From JALELF01 sp964473455 (GTDB taxonomy: Bacteria > Bacillota_I > Bacilli_A > RF39 > UBA660), in NCBI GenBank assembly GCA_964473455.1, contig CAYYQX010000003.1:1-64000 (forward strand): 64,000 nucleotides of DNA. Direction: 5' to 3'. Of this stretch, positions 7,985-17,617 are shown one piece after another. Both the position numbers and the translations under genes were made by a program. The notes beneath the pieces were generated by a model. That model did no database searches. It was not told the origin of the DNA and worked only from the letters and a program-made list of their open reading frames with translations. The stretch's first letter is position 1; each line of letters starts with the position of its first letter.

Positions 7985-9295
7985 TTAATAATACTTAAGT
8001 ATTATATCACAAAATTCTTTTTTGTCTTTATTAAAATGCGATTTTTTTAAACCTGGTAGCCAAAGTATATTTCCAACACTATCCGTTACAATCGGCCATT
8101 TATCTCGTTTTTCACTTGGCACTTTTTCATCAATAAAAATGTCTTTTATTTTCTTTGTTCCAAGCATCCCTTTAATACTCATTTTGTCGCCGTTTTTTCT
8201 GCTTCTCACAAAAAGAGGTAATTTTACTTCTTTACTATCTAATCTGCATATATAATTACTATCTAGGCTGCTTTCTTTTATTTTTTCTATTATCTTAGTA
8301 TTTGGTAAAACAATATAATCTTCTAATTCAAACATATATTCTTCTGTTTTGTTTTCTTCTTCAAAAACTATATAGTTATATTCTTTTATTATTTTTTTAC
8401 CTGGAATGAATATAAAAGTATTGGCTTTTCTTGAATTGATTAATCTTTCTAACATTTCAAGATGTCTGTCATTCATTTCTTCTACAATATCGCTTTCTTC
8501 TTTTAAAATGTAATATAAAATGTTTTTTTGAATGAGTTTGTCTTGTTTCTTAAACTCTTTAATATCCAATCTTTTTTTAGAATATATCTGTGAGATTATC
8601 CTGTTTGTTTCTTTATTTATATAATTATCATACTCTTCTATTGTTTCACTAAATTTCAAAAATTTTTTATGAACATTTTCTTCTTCTGTTTTCAAAAAAG
8701 GTAACATATATTTTCTGTATCTATTCCTTGTATATGTTTCACTAAAATTTGAAGCATCTGTTGCGTATCTTACGTGGTTTTCTCTTAAATATGCTTCTAT
8801 TTCTTCTTTGGTTGTAGTTATAAAGGGTCTAACTATTTTATACTTTTCTAAATTTGTTTCTTTTTTAAATCCACTATATCCAGCCAAATTAGAGCCTCGA
8901 ACAATTCTCATTAAAATAGTTTCTATTAAATCATCTCCGTGATGGGCAGTAAATAAATATTTTGCTTCATATTTATTAATCAATTCTTCAAAAAAAGCAT
9001 ATCTTATTTTTCTGGATCCATTTTCAAAGTTTCCACTTATTGTTTCATTTATTTTCATATATTCAAATATTACTTCATTTTTTTTACAGAATGCTTCAAC
9101 CATTTCTTTTTCTATTTCTGACTCTTGTCTAACGTTATGATTGACATGCGCACAAACAATCTTAATATTTAGTATTCCTTTAAGCACTATTAAAAGGTGC
9201 AAAAGAGCCATTGAATCAGGGCCTCCTGACACAGCAACTACAACACTATCATTTGGTTTTAAAAGTTTTTCTAAATATGCTTGTGCTTCTTTCAT
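7985..9295 (-). CDS. tilS: tRNA(Ile)-lysidine synthetase TilS
   Basis: ATP-pyrophosphatase-type enzyme that adds lysine to C34 of the CAU-anticodon tRNA-Ile so that it reads AUA. 436 residues. The PP-loop SGGPDS is at residues 23-28, followed by the conserved AHVNHNVR and TAHHGDDLIET motifs. The C-terminal half carries the TilS-specific domain ending with IKDIFIDEKVPSEKRD and the WLPGLKKS strand. AUA is heavily used in this A+T-rich genome, so the gene is expected to be essential. It lies one base after ung and ahead of ftsH. Confidence 0.95.
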   Translation of the reverse strand: MKEAQAYLEKLLKPNDSVVVAVSGGPDSMALLHLLIVLKGILNIKIVCAHVNHNVRQESEIEKEMVEAFCKKNEVIFEYMKINETISGNFENGSRKIRYAFFEELINKYEAKYLFTAHHGDDLIETILMRIVRGSNLAGYSGFKKETNLEKYKIVRPFITTTKEEIEAYLRENHVRYATDASNFSETYTRNRYRKYMLPFLKTEEENVHKKFLKFSETIEEYDNYINKETNRIISQIYSKKRLDIKEFKKQDKLIQKNILYYILKEESDIVEEMNDRHLEMLERLINSRKANTFIFIPGKKIIKEYNYIVFEEENKTEEYMFELEDYIVLPNTKIIEKIKESSLDSNYICRLDSKEVKLPLFVRSRKNGDKMSIKGMLGTKKIKDIFIDEKVPSEKRDKWPIVTDSVGNILWLPGLKKSHFNKDKKEFCDIILKYY

Positions 9296-9296
9296 A

Positions 9297-9950
9297 TTAA
9301 TTCCAATCTATTTCTTTTTCCCCTAAATCTTTTAATATTTTGTTTATCTTACTAAAAGGTTTACTGCCAAAAAAACCTCTGCTCGCAGACAATGGGGATG
9401 GATGAGCAGACTCTATTATATAATGTTTTTTATTTGTTAGCAATTCCTTTTTATTTCTGGCAAAATTTCCCCAAAGAACAAAAATAATGGGTTTTTCTCG
9501 TTCATTTAATATTTTAATAACATAATCAGTAAATCTTTCCCATCCAAAATCCTTATGAGAAAGAGCTCTGTCTTTTTCAACTGTTAAAAGAGCATTAAGT
9601 AATAATACTCCTTGGTTTGCCCAAGAAGTCAGATTGTTTGTATTTTTCACTATACCCAAATCGCTATATAACTCTTTAAAAATGTTATCTAAAGATGGTG
9701 GCCTTTTTACTCCGTCTAATACTGAAAAAGATAACCCATGAGCTTCTTTTTCTCCGTGATAAGGATCTTGTCCAATAATAACCACTTTTATATCATCATA
9801 ATTTGTGCATTTAAAAGCATTAAATATATTTTCGTATTCAGGGTAAACTACTTTATTTCTATATTCATTATTTATTTTGTTTATTAAATCTAAAAAATAT
9901 TCTTTATTATATTCTTCTTTTAGTATGCTATCCCAGTTATTTCCTATCAT
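9297..9950 (-). CDS. ung: Uracil-DNA glycosylase (family 1)
   Basis: Removes uracil from DNA in base excision repair. 217 residues, close to the normal 225. The catalytic water-activating motif GQDPYHG is at residues 60-66 and the DNA-intercalating loop HPSPLSASRGFFG near 182-194, with GSKPFSKIN following; the Asn/Phe uracil pocket elements (LLLNALLTVE) are present. Its own short upstream gap of 49 bases after rsmA shows no clear terminator, so it is probably part of the long uvrB-ftsH run. Confidence 0.96.
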   Translation of the reverse strand: MIGNNWDSILKEEYNKEYFLDLINKINNEYRNKVVYPEYENIFNAFKCTNYDDIKVVIIGQDPYHGEKEAHGLSFSVLDGVKRPPSLDNIFKELYSDLGIVKNTNNLTSWANQGVLLLNALLTVEKDRALSHKDFGWERFTDYVIKILNEREKPIIFVLWGNFARNKKELLTNKKHYIIESAHPSPLSASRGFFGSKPFSKINKILKDLGEKEIDWN

Positions 9951-9999
9951 AAAAACCTTCTCTCACACTTTTTTGATTATTTCAAAACGTTATTTTTAT

Positions 10000-10818
10000 C
10001 TAATAGTTATTAGCTATATCTGCAAAAACCTCTATGCTTAATTGTTCTGCTCTGACGCTCAAATCAAATTGGTGCTTTTTTAAAATTTTTTCTATTTTTC
10101 CCAAGTCATAATCCTTTAAATTATTTTTAATTGTTTTTCTTTTATATTTAAAACTATCCCTGACTAATTTAAAAAACATTTCTTCATTTTTTACTTCTAC
10201 CTTGTTTTGCTTTTTAATAAATTCCAAAACAATACTATCAACATTTGGCTTAGGTAAAAAAACATTTCTACTAACATCTGAAATTTTTCTTATATCAAAA
10301 TAATAGTTTAAAAATATTGATAGAGAATTATACTCTCTACTATTTGGTTTAGCTTTGAATCTGTCTCCCACTTCTTTTTGAACCATCATAACCATTTTAT
10401 CTATATTTAATTTGTCTTCTATTAATTTTACGATAATTGGCGTTGTTATGTAGTAAGGCAAGTTAGCGATGACATATAATTTTTTGTAAACATACTTTTC
10501 TATATCTTTTTTTACATCTCTTTTTAAAAAATCATCATATATTACTTCAATATTATTTAAACCCTTTACATTTTCTTCTAATATTGTTTTTAAATTGACA
10601 TCTATTTCATAAGCAATTATATTTTTACAACTTTCTGCTAATTTTGTCGTTAAAGACCCTGCCCCAGCTCCTATTTCAATCACTAATGTTTCTTTATCAA
10701 TTTCTGATTTATTAACAATACTATTGATCGTATTTTCATCTATTATAAAATTCTGTCCGAATTTTTTCTTAAATTTAAATTCATTATTATTTAGTATTTT
10801 GTTTGGAGAATATTCCAT
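10000..10818 (-). CDS. rsmA: 16S rRNA dimethyladenosine transferase RsmA/KsgA
   Basis: Dimethylates A1518 and A1519 in helix 45 of 16S rRNA late in 30S assembly. 272 residues. N-terminal KKFGQNFIID motif, SAM motif I EIGAGAGSLT, acidic motif IAYEIDVN, catalytic NLPYYITTPI, and FLPKPNVDS are all visible. In Bacillus the gene follows rnmV (RNase M5); here it directly follows the 3D-domain protein, and rnmV is not in this interval. Confidence 0.96.
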   Translation of the reverse strand: MEYSPNKILNNNEFKFKKKFGQNFIIDENTINSIVNKSEIDKETLVIEIGAGAGSLTTKLAESCKNIIAYEIDVNLKTILEENVKGLNNIEVIYDDFLKRDVKKDIEKYVYKKLYVIANLPYYITTPIIVKLIEDKLNIDKMVMMVQKEVGDRFKAKPNSREYNSLSIFLNYYFDIRKISDVSRNVFLPKPNVDSIVLEFIKKQNKVEVKNEEMFFKLVRDSFKYKRKTIKNNLKDYDLGKIEKILKKHQFDLSVRAEQLSIEVFADIANNY

Positions 10819-10847
10819 AGTCTATTCCTTTCTAATTAAAAAGAGCT

Positions 10848-11534
10848 TTACCAGCCCCATCTTTTAACCGTAAAAGTTGTATTACTGTTGGTTGCAGTAT
10901 AAGCAAGACTTCCTTTTTCAAAAGCTAAATCTATTAATATATATCCTTCTTGATAAGCGTCTCTCATAGCACTACCAGTATCTAATACAATACCAAGTTC
11001 GCCAGTAAAATCTTTATTCTTTATTTCTATTATTGTCCCACAAGGAAAAGCTTTATGATCGGCTGCCAATATTCTTATTTTGCCATATTCAGCATCATCG
11101 TAATAAATTCCATCATTAATTAAACTATATGCTTTCCCATCTTTGGTTCTACAAGCAACCGTTCCTGTTGAACTACAGCCAACACAATCAGGACCATATC
11201 CTGTTAATTTACCACTATATATTCCGGCGTTTCCTGTTCCAACTTCTATAATTTCATCTGTTGCATCAACATAAATTTTTTCGCCTTCTTCATTGACATA
11301 AGCATACCCGTTTTTTCCCTCGACTAAAACGTTTTTTGTACCAGTTGGGACCTTATAGCTATAATTATAAATTGTTTTGTATTCTAAAACTTCCACAAAA
11401 GCATATTTGTTTCCTTCAATTACGATATTATTGACAAGAAAAGACTCCTTTGTATAAGTATAACTGAACAAAGAAGCAGTAGATAGTATAGTAAAGCTTA
11501 TTAAAGATCCAAATAAGTTTAATATAAAAGCCAT
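10848..11534 (-). CDS. Secreted/membrane-anchored 3D-domain protein (YabE-like context)
   Basis: Probable cell-wall-acting protein. 228 residues: a hydrophobic N-terminal segment (about 2-25) for export or anchoring, a beta-rich middle, and a C-terminal double-psi beta-barrel 3D domain from about residue 115. That domain shows the family aspartates in ADHKAFPCGTIIEI, GIVLDTGSAM and ILIDLAF. 3D domains occur in Rpf/YabE/MltA-like muralytic proteins. The tatD-(3D)-rsmA order matches Bacillus tatD-yabE-rnmV-ksgA without rnmV. It lacks the long repeated YabE N-terminus, so the enzymatic activity is unproven. Four cysteines (CVGCSS, VACR, FPCG) in the barrel could form disulfides. Confidence 0.8.
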   Translation of the reverse strand: MAFILNLFGSLISFTILSTASLFSYTYTKESFLVNNIVIEGNKYAFVEVLEYKTIYNYSYKVPTGTKNVLVEGKNGYAYVNEEGEKIYVDATDEIIEVGTGNAGIYSGKLTGYGPDCVGCSSTGTVACRTKDGKAYSLINDGIYYDDAEYGKIRILAADHKAFPCGTIIEIKNKDFTGELGIVLDTGSAMRDAYQEGYILIDLAFEKGSLAYTATNSNTTFTVKRWGW

Positions 11535-11565
11535 ATTACACCTCTAGATAATAATAACATATTTA

Positions 11566-12315
11566 TCAGTTTAAATCAAACTGATATTTAGCGTTTTCCG
11601 TAGTTATTTCCAACACTTTTTCTAATGTTTCTCCCTTTATTTCAGCTATTTTTTTTGCCACATATAAAACATTATATGGCTCGTTTATTTTGCCTCTATA
11701 TGGCTCTGGACTTAAAAAAGGACTATCTGTTTCTAAAAGTAAATATTTGATGTCAATTTCTTCGACAATTTCAACTAAATTTTTATTATTTTTAAAAGTT
11801 AAAACTCCACTAATGCCTAGCTTTGCATTAAGGCCTATAAATTTTTTAGCCATTTCTTTACTTCCGGAAAAACAATGAATATTTATCTTAATGTCTTCGT
11901 TCTTATATTTTTTTAATATGTCATAGGTTTCCTGAATAGCTTCTCTTGTATGGATAACAATTGTTTTTTTATATTTATTTGCAAGTTGAATCTGTTTTAT
12001 AAATAAATCTCTTTGCCTTTCTTTATCCACATCGTAGTAGTAATCAAGCCCGATTTCGCCGATTCCAACAATTTTAGGATTATCAATGTTCTTCTCTATA
12101 AAAGCTAATACTTCCCTATTATCTTTCTCTGCTTCCTCAGGATGAATTCCAATTGTCCCAAAAACATTGTCATATTTTTTTATTAATTTAATTACTTCTT
12201 TGTTGTTTTTAAGATTTGTTCCACTTACAATGACAATGTTATCTTTCATCCTTGCGATTACTTCTTCAATGTTAGAATAATACTCTTTTAATATATGTGC
12301 ATGTGTATCTATCAT
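11566..12315 (-). CDS. tatD: TatD-family metal-dependent hydrolase (YcfH/YabD type)
   Basis: TIM-barrel metal-dependent nuclease/hydrolase of the amidohydrolase superfamily; TatD members are 3'-5' exonucleases acting on damaged DNA. 249 residues. Ligands are visible as THAH (N-terminus), GEIGLDYY, VIHTREA, NIHCFSGS and LLETDSPFL. The ATG overlaps the stop of eno by four bases (ATGA). Bacillus has the same gene (yabD) ahead of yabE and ksgA, supporting orthology with that cluster. Confidence 0.93.
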   Translation of the reverse strand: MIDTHAHILKEYYSNIEEVIARMKDNIVIVSGTNLKNNKEVIKLIKKYDNVFGTIGIHPEEAEKDNREVLAFIEKNIDNPKIVGIGEIGLDYYYDVDKERQRDLFIKQIQLANKYKKTIVIHTREAIQETYDILKKYKNEDIKINIHCFSGSKEMAKKFIGLNAKLGISGVLTFKNNKNLVEIVEEIDIKYLLLETDSPFLSPEPYRGKINEPYNVLYVAKKIAEIKGETLEKVLEITTENAKYQFDLN

Positions 12316-13541
12316 GCTTCTATTTCTTCTTCAATTCTAATTAATTGATTATATTTGCAGATTCTTTCTGTTCTAGACAAACTTCCTGTTTTTATTTGTC
12401 CTAAATCTAATCCAACCGCTAAATCTGAAATGGTTGTGTCTTCTGTTTCTCCACTTCGATGAGAAATTATTGTCTTATACCCATTTTGTTTGGCTAAATT
12501 GATTGTTGTGATTGTTTCTGTTATTGTCCCGATTTGATTTAGCTTAATTAGAATAGCATTTGCGGCGTGCATATCTATTCCTTTTTGTAAGTATTTTCTA
12601 TTTGTAACAAATAAATCATCTCCAACAATTTGAACTTTTTTTCCTAACCTTTCAGTGATTAACTTAAAGCCATCCCAGTCACTTTCATCAAGTGGATCTT
12701 CTATTGAAATTATCGGATAAATTGCAACAAGTTCTTCATAATATTTTATTAATTCCTCTGTCGTTAAGCTTCTTCCTTCGCTCTCTAAAACATACTTTCC
12801 ATTTTCATAAAACTCACTTGCCGCAACATCTATTCCTAGGTTAACGTCTTTTCCCGGAATATATCCCGCTTTTTTTATTGCCTCTATTATCAACTCAAAA
12901 GCCTCTCTATTGTTTTGTAAGTTTGGCGCGAACCCGCCTTCATCTCCAACGCTTGTTACAAGATTCTTACTTTTCAATACTTTTTTAAGGTTGTGAAAAA
13001 CTTCAGCTGCAATCCTGATTCTTTCTTTTATAGTAGTAGCATTTGGAATTATCATAAATTCTTGAAAATCTAATTTATTATCTGCGTGAGCTCCACCGTT
13101 AATTATATTTACCATTGGAACTGGCAAACTTTTCCCAGAACCAGCGTATTCATATAATGGTTTCTTTAAAAACAGACTTGCTGCTTTCATATTAGCTATA
13201 GAAACACCAAGAATAGCATTAGCTCCTAGTTTACTTTTCGTTTCTGTTCCGTCCAATTCGATCATTTTATTGTCAATTTCTTCTTGATTTAAAGAGTCCA
13301 TGCCAATTAAGTTGTTTTTTAAAACTGTATTTACATTATTAACAGCCTTTAAAACTCCTTTGCCTAAATATCTCACTTCATTATCTCGAAGCTCTAGAGC
13401 TTCTCTTGTTCCAGTTGATGCCCCACTTGGAACAGCCGCTCTTCCAATAATTCCACTCTCTAATATAACGTCTACTTCAATCGTTGGATTTCCTCTTGAA
13501 TCTATTATTTCTCTTGCTTTAACATCTTTTATTTTACTCAT
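12312..13541 (-). CDS. eno: Enolase
   Basis: Glycolytic 2-phosphoglycerate dehydratase. 409 residues, about 20 fewer than most bacterial enolases; the usual C-terminal segment after IEEEIE is missing. All catalytic and metal positions are visible: GGAHADN, VGDEGGFAPN (acid Glu), GIDVAASEF (Mg Asp), SIEDPLDESDWDG (Mg Glu), IVGDDLFVTN (Mg Asp), ILIKLNQIGT (base Lys) and SHRSGETEDT. It should therefore be active. Placement is unusual: normally in a gapA-pgk-tpiA-pgm-eno cluster, here it is wedged between murD and tatD with four-base overlaps on both sides, hence co-translated with them. Confidence 0.96.
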   Translation of the reverse strand: MSKIKDVKAREIIDSRGNPTIEVDVILESGIIGRAAVPSGASTGTREALELRDNEVRYLGKGVLKAVNNVNTVLKNNLIGMDSLNQEEIDNKMIELDGTETKSKLGANAILGVSIANMKAASLFLKKPLYEYAGSGKSLPVPMVNIINGGAHADNKLDFQEFMIIPNATTIKERIRIAAEVFHNLKKVLKSKNLVTSVGDEGGFAPNLQNNREAFELIIEAIKKAGYIPGKDVNLGIDVAASEFYENGKYVLESEGRSLTTEELIKYYEELVAIYPIISIEDPLDESDWDGFKLITERLGKKVQIVGDDLFVTNRKYLQKGIDMHAANAILIKLNQIGTITETITTINLAKQNGYKTIISHRSGETEDTTISDLAVGLDLGQIKTGSLSRTERICKYNQLIRIEEEIEA

Positions 13542-14860
13542 TTTAGTCTCCTTACATATTCTTTAAATTTTCTTCCTCGTTCTTCCATATCTTTAAACTG
13601 ATCCCAAGAAGCACAGGCCGGGCTTAACAAAATTGTGTCGTCTTTTTCTGATGCTTCATATGCCTTTAATGTTGCTTCTTCTAAATTGTTAAGAACTATG
13701 CATTTTACATTGACTTGTTTTGCAAAAGCTGCGATTTTCATTTTTGTTTCGCCATAGCAGAAAATACATTTGACATGTTTTACATAATCTTTAAGTTCAT
13801 CAAACGGTAGTTTCCGATCTAATCCACCCAATATCAACAAAACTGGTGTCTGAAAAGCTTTTAATGCCACTATTGTTGATTTTACATTCGTTGCCTTTGA
13901 ATCGTTGTAAAATTTTCTGTCATTTAATTCTTTAACAAACTCTATTCTGTGTTCAACACCGTTAAACTTTTTTAAAACCTTTTTAATAACTTCATTGCTT
14001 ACCGCAAACTGCTTTACTACAGCTATTGCACACATTATATTTTCAAGATTGTGCGTTCCTTTTATTTTAATTTCTTTAATTTCTATTATTTTCTCGTCTT
14101 TGTAATATATTGCTCCATCTTTTAAACAACAATCAGCTTGTCTTTCGGACGAGAAATAAAGTTTTGTTGACGCAATGTTTTTTGTCGCTTCTATGGAATC
14201 TTTATTTTCTTTGTTTATTATCGCCAAATCGTTTGATGTCTGATTTTTAAATAGTCTAACCTTTACTTCTTTGTATTTTTCATACGTTCCAAAATGGTCG
14301 ATATGAACTTCACTTAAATTGGTTAAAACTCCGATATTTGGTTTAAACGTAATTATATCATTTAGCTGTTGGCAAGAAATTTCCAGTACCAATATTTTGT
14401 TTTTGGCCTTTTTTACTAAATCAGAAACCGGAATACCAATATTTCCTCCAAGGATACACTTTTCCCTTGCCTTTTTCAAAAACTCATATATTATTGTCGT
14501 TGTTGTTGTTTTTCCATTACTACCCGTAACAGCTATAATTGTATTTTTTTTCAAAAAAGAATAAGCAACTTCAACTTCATTAGTCACCATAATTTTTAGC
14601 TCTTCGGCTTTTAAGACCAGTGAGTGCGTTGGTTTAATTCCTGGATTTTTAACAACCATATCATAAGAATCATCCAAAAGACTTTCGGGATTTTCAGTTA
14701 TCACTACTTCCACATTTAATTTTTGTAATTCTTTAACGTGTTTTTTATCTTGCTCTTTCATATCTGTTACTAAAACTTCGTTTTTCTTGGCTAATATTTT
14801 TGCGACGGCATATCCACTTCTGGCCATTCCTAATATTAGTATTTTTTTGTTTTCAAACAT
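13538..14860 (-). CDS. murD: UDP-N-acetylmuramoylalanine--D-glutamate ligase MurD
   Basis: Cytoplasmic Mur ligase adding D-Glu to UDP-MurNAc-L-Ala. About 440 residues. N-terminal Rossmann GMARSGYAVAK, ATP motif VTGSNGKTTTT, the HIDHFGTYEKY region and C-terminal NDSKATNVKS are typical. The frame opens upstream to 14890, but the ATG at 14860 is preferred: it is one base after the whiA stop, has GAAAGAAG eight bases upstream, and gives the conserved N-terminus. It stands alone here, away from a dcw cluster. It proves that peptidoglycan is made. Confidence 0.95.
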   Translation of the reverse strand: MFENKKILILGMARSGYAVAKILAKKNEVLVTDMKEQDKKHVKELQKLNVEVVITENPESLLDDSYDMVVKNPGIKPTHSLVLKAEELKIMVTNEVEVAYSFLKKNTIIAVTGSNGKTTTTTIIYEFLKKAREKCILGGNIGIPVSDLVKKAKNKILVLEISCQQLNDIITFKPNIGVLTNLSEVHIDHFGTYEKYKEVKVRLFKNQTSNDLAIINKENKDSIEATKNIASTKLYFSSERQADCCLKDGAIYYKDEKIIEIKEIKIKGTHNLENIMCAIAVVKQFAVSNEVIKKVLKKFNGVEHRIEFVKELNDRKFYNDSKATNVKSTIVALKAFQTPVLLILGGLDRKLPFDELKDYVKHVKCIFCYGETKMKIAAFAKQVNVKCIVLNNLEEATLKAYEASEKDDTILLSPACASWDQFKDMEERGRKFKEYVRRLK

Positions 14861-14861
14861 T

Positions 14862-15770
14862 TTAATTCTTCTTTCTAATTTTTTTAGCAAACTCTTTTAT
14901 TTTTCTAAATCGGTGGTTAAGTCCTGGCTTAGTTATTCTGTGTTCAGTTTCACTTGTAATAATTTCGCTTAATTCTTGTAAAGTCGCATCTGGATACTTT
15001 TCTCTATACATTATTGCTTCTTTTAGCTTTTCATCCAAAAGAGAAACTCCATCTATACTTTTTATGATTTCAATGTCTTTTAATTGATCGTTAGCCGCAC
15101 TTATCGCTTTATCCATATTGGCTTGTTCACAATTATTAAGACGATTAATCATGTTTTTATGGTCCCTATATATTCTTATGTCTTCATAGTAGAATAAGGA
15201 TTTTGTTGTTCCCATTAAGCGCAAAAAGTCCCCTATTTTTTCTGCTTCTTTTATATATACCATATATTTAGTTTCTCTCTGTAAAATTTTACTATTTAAG
15301 CTGAAAAAATTTAACAATTTTGATAAAAATTCAGCATATTCTTTATCCTTAATCAAAAACTCTAAGTGATACCTTGATTTTTTCGGATCGTTTATACTGC
15401 CGTTTAATATAAAAACACCCTTAATATAATTTCGTTTTAAATTTTCATCATCAACTATAAAGTCTTCTGGAATATTTGTTTTTAGGCCTAATTGTTTAAT
15501 CATCTTTGCTGTTTCTTTTAATTCCAAAATATAAATATAGTTTTTCTTATAATTATATCCGTTTCTCACTGTTATTTTCGGTGTTGAACCAAAGACTTCT
15601 TTAATTAGCTTAAATAAATACCTAGCAATAGCAACATTTTCTGTCTCAATCAATATTTTTCCATCAGTTCTGTTACTATTAAAAATGATGGCAGACAAAA
15701 GAGATATTTTTGATATGTCTTCTATTCTGTTTTGAAATATTTCGTTTTTTACCTCTTTTGTAAATGACAT
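14862..15770 (-). CDS. whiA: WhiA sporulation/division regulator
   Basis: DNA-binding protein with a degenerate LAGLIDADG homing-endonuclease fold (about 1-200) and a C-terminal HTH (about 215-300: KEAIMYREKYPDATLQELS, then ETEHRITKPGLNHRFRKI). In Bacillus it influences division and chromosome segregation. 302 residues, normal length. The ATG is four bases after the yvcK stop. The order trxB-yvcK-whiA mirrors Bacillus trxB-rapZ-yvcK-whiA with rapZ missing. Confidence 0.95.
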   Translation of the reverse strand: MSFTKEVKNEIFQNRIEDISKISLLSAIIFNSNRTDGKILIETENVAIARYLFKLIKEVFGSTPKITVRNGYNYKKNYIYILELKETAKMIKQLGLKTNIPEDFIVDDENLKRNYIKGVFILNGSINDPKKSRYHLEFLIKDKEYAEFLSKLLNFFSLNSKILQRETKYMVYIKEAEKIGDFLRLMGTTKSLFYYEDIRIYRDHKNMINRLNNCEQANMDKAISAANDQLKDIEIIKSIDGVSLLDEKLKEAIMYREKYPDATLQELSEIITSETEHRITKPGLNHRFRKIKEFAKKIRKKN

Positions 15771-15774
15771 AAAC

Positions 15775-16722
15775 TCACCTCATTAATAATGAAAATATAT
15801 GATATCCAAGTTTTAAAGTGTCATGCCTTAATAAATTATTTTCAATAGTCACTAGATTTTCCGCAATTATTTTTACGTTTTGTAACTTCGTTTCTTTTGC
15901 ATCCAACTCTACTGGATCTTTTTGTTCCAAATTAGCATATTTCATAGCCATTTCTTTTTCTATTTTACCATTGTTGGCGATAACAATATCTATTTTTCTT
16001 TTACCAAGATGGTTATTTAAAATTTTAATATGGTCACTTACTTTTAAATCGTCTGTTTCACCTGGTTGCGTCACCAAATTGCATGTGTATACTATTTTCG
16101 CACTACTTTTATCTATTTCTCTTATAACTTCTTTACAAAGTAAATTTGGAATGATACTGGTATATAAACTTCCCATACTCAAGATTATAAGGTCCGCTGT
16201 TTTTAATTCTTTTAAAACTTGAGGATTGGCAGTTGGCTTTTTTTTATAATAAACATCCTTAATTTTTTTACTGCTTTGGGTAATATTGTGCTCACCAACA
16301 ACAATTGTTTTATCTGCCATCTTACCAATCAATATTACGTTGTCTTCTGTTAGTGGCAAAACTTTTCCTCTTAAATTTAGTACTTTCCCAAGAACTTCTA
16401 TCCCATCTGACATGTTTCCTGTTAAATTTGAGGCGGCAGCTAATAATAAGTTCCCTACTGTGTGCCCGTTTAAATCACTTACTGTTTGAAAACGATAATT
16501 TAATAAATTTTCAAATAAACTCTCTGTTTCTGACATAGCAACTAAAACTTTTCTAATATCTCCTACTGCCGGAATATGAAATTCATCTCTAAGCTTCCCT
16601 GTACTTTTACCATCATCACAAACAGAGACAACTGTTGTTATATCTATTGGGAATTTTTTTATCCCTCTTATTAAGTAAGACATTCCTGTCCCACCACCCA
16701 AGATAACTACTTTCTTATTCAT
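15775..16722 (-). CDS. glmR: GlmR/YvcK gluconeogenesis and wall-precursor regulator
   Basis: CofD-like UPF0052 protein that binds UDP-GlcNAc and in Bacillus stimulates GlmS to feed peptidoglycan synthesis. About 315 residues. The nucleotide-binding N-terminus KKVVILGGGTGMS, VVSVCDDGKSTGKLR, GDIRKVLVAMS, NGHTVGNLLL and SMGSLYTSIIPNLL are conserved. The frame extends to 16752 but the ATG at 16722, right after the trxB stop, gives the family N-terminus. Its partner rapZ, usually immediately upstream, is absent here. Confidence 0.94.
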   Translation of the reverse strand: MNKKVVILGGGTGMSYLIRGIKKFPIDITTVVSVCDDGKSTGKLRDEFHIPAVGDIRKVLVAMSETESLFENLLNYRFQTVSDLNGHTVGNLLLAAASNLTGNMSDGIEVLGKVLNLRGKVLPLTEDNVILIGKMADKTIVVGEHNITQSSKKIKDVYYKKKPTANPQVLKELKTADLIILSMGSLYTSIIPNLLCKEVIREIDKSSAKIVYTCNLVTQPGETDDLKVSDHIKILNNHLGKRKIDIVIANNGKIEKEMAMKYANLEQKDPVELDAKETKLQNVKIIAENLVTIENNLLRHDTLKLGYHIFSLLMR

Positions 16723-16723
16723 T

Positions 16724-17617
16724 TTACTCCTTATTAATGTGTTTAATAGCACTGTTTGCAGCGAGTGCTCCTTCTGCTACACAGGTTGTCAATTGATATA
16801 CTTCTTTGCTTATTACATCGCCACAAGCAAAGACACCAGAGATACTTGTTTTCATATTTTTATCTACAATTATATATCCTTCTTCAATCTTTAAATCTTT
16901 AAAAACATCACTATTTGGGAGACTCCCTATATAAACAAAAAGTCCTTCAACATTTAAAAAACTTTCGTCTGACAATAATAAACTTGACAGTTTGTTTTCG
17001 CTTTTTATCAATTCTTTTATCTCTACCCCGTATTTTACAAATATATTACTTTTTTCTTTTATTTTATCTTGAAAAAATTTGTCTGCTTTTATTTGCTTTC
17101 TTACTATTATATAAACTTCTTTACATATTTTGGCTAAATACAGCGCTTCTTCTAAGGCACTATTTCCTGCACCTACAACAGCAACACTTTTGTCTTTAAA
17201 AAACATTCCATCACAAAGAGCGCAGTAACTTATTCCTCTGCCAACTAGTTCCTTTTCATTTGCTAAGTTTAATTCTCTTGGTGCTCGTCCCGTTGCAATT
17301 ATAACTGTTTTTGTTTTAATAATTTTATCATTTATTTTTAAAGCAAATTCATTATTATCTTGTTTTATTTCCTCTACTTTTCCATACATGTATTCCACAT
17401 TCAAATTTGTTACTTGCTCAAATATATTCATGGATAAAGTTGGCCCGTCTATTTTTTTAAAACCCGGATAATTTTCTATTGTTGAAGATCTGTTTATTTG
17501 CCCACCAGGAACATTTTTTTCTACAAGCAAAACATTTAAATTGGCTCTTTTTAAATATATTGCCGCTGTCATTCCTGAAACTCCTGCGCCGATTACAACG
17601 CTATCAAAAGTTAACAT
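16724..17617 (-). CDS. trxB: Thioredoxin reductase
   Basis: FAD/NADPH disulfide reductase. 297 residues. FAD-binding GAGVSGMTAA at residues 10-19, redox pair CALC in YCALCDGMF, NADPH-binding GAGNSALEEA, and the C-terminal FAD motif VFACGDV with QLTTCVAEGALAA. The motif CALC replaces the more common CATC/CAVC but keeps both cysteines. Its start overlaps the end of lgt by 14 bases. In Bacillus it is near lgt and yvcK as well. Confidence 0.95.
   Translation of the reverse strand: MLTFDSVVIGAGVSGMTAAIYLKRANLNVLLVEKNVPGGQINRSSTIENYPGFKKIDGPTLSMNIFEQVTNLNVEYMYGKVEEIKQDNNEFALKINDKIIKTKTVIIATGRAPRELNLANEKELVGRGISYCALCDGMFFKDKSVAVVGAGNSALEEALYLAKICKEVYIIVRKQIKADKFFQDKIKEKSNIFVKYGVEIKELIKSENKLSSLLLSDESFLNVEGLFVYIGSLPNSDVFKDLKIEEGYIIVDKNMKTSISGVFACGDVISKEVYQLTTCVAEGALAANSAIKHINKE

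Noticed and set aside
14787..14972. Possible small plus-strand gene between whiA and murD
   Set aside because: Fully within the conserved coding sequence of murD and whiA on the other strand; no promoter or RBS.
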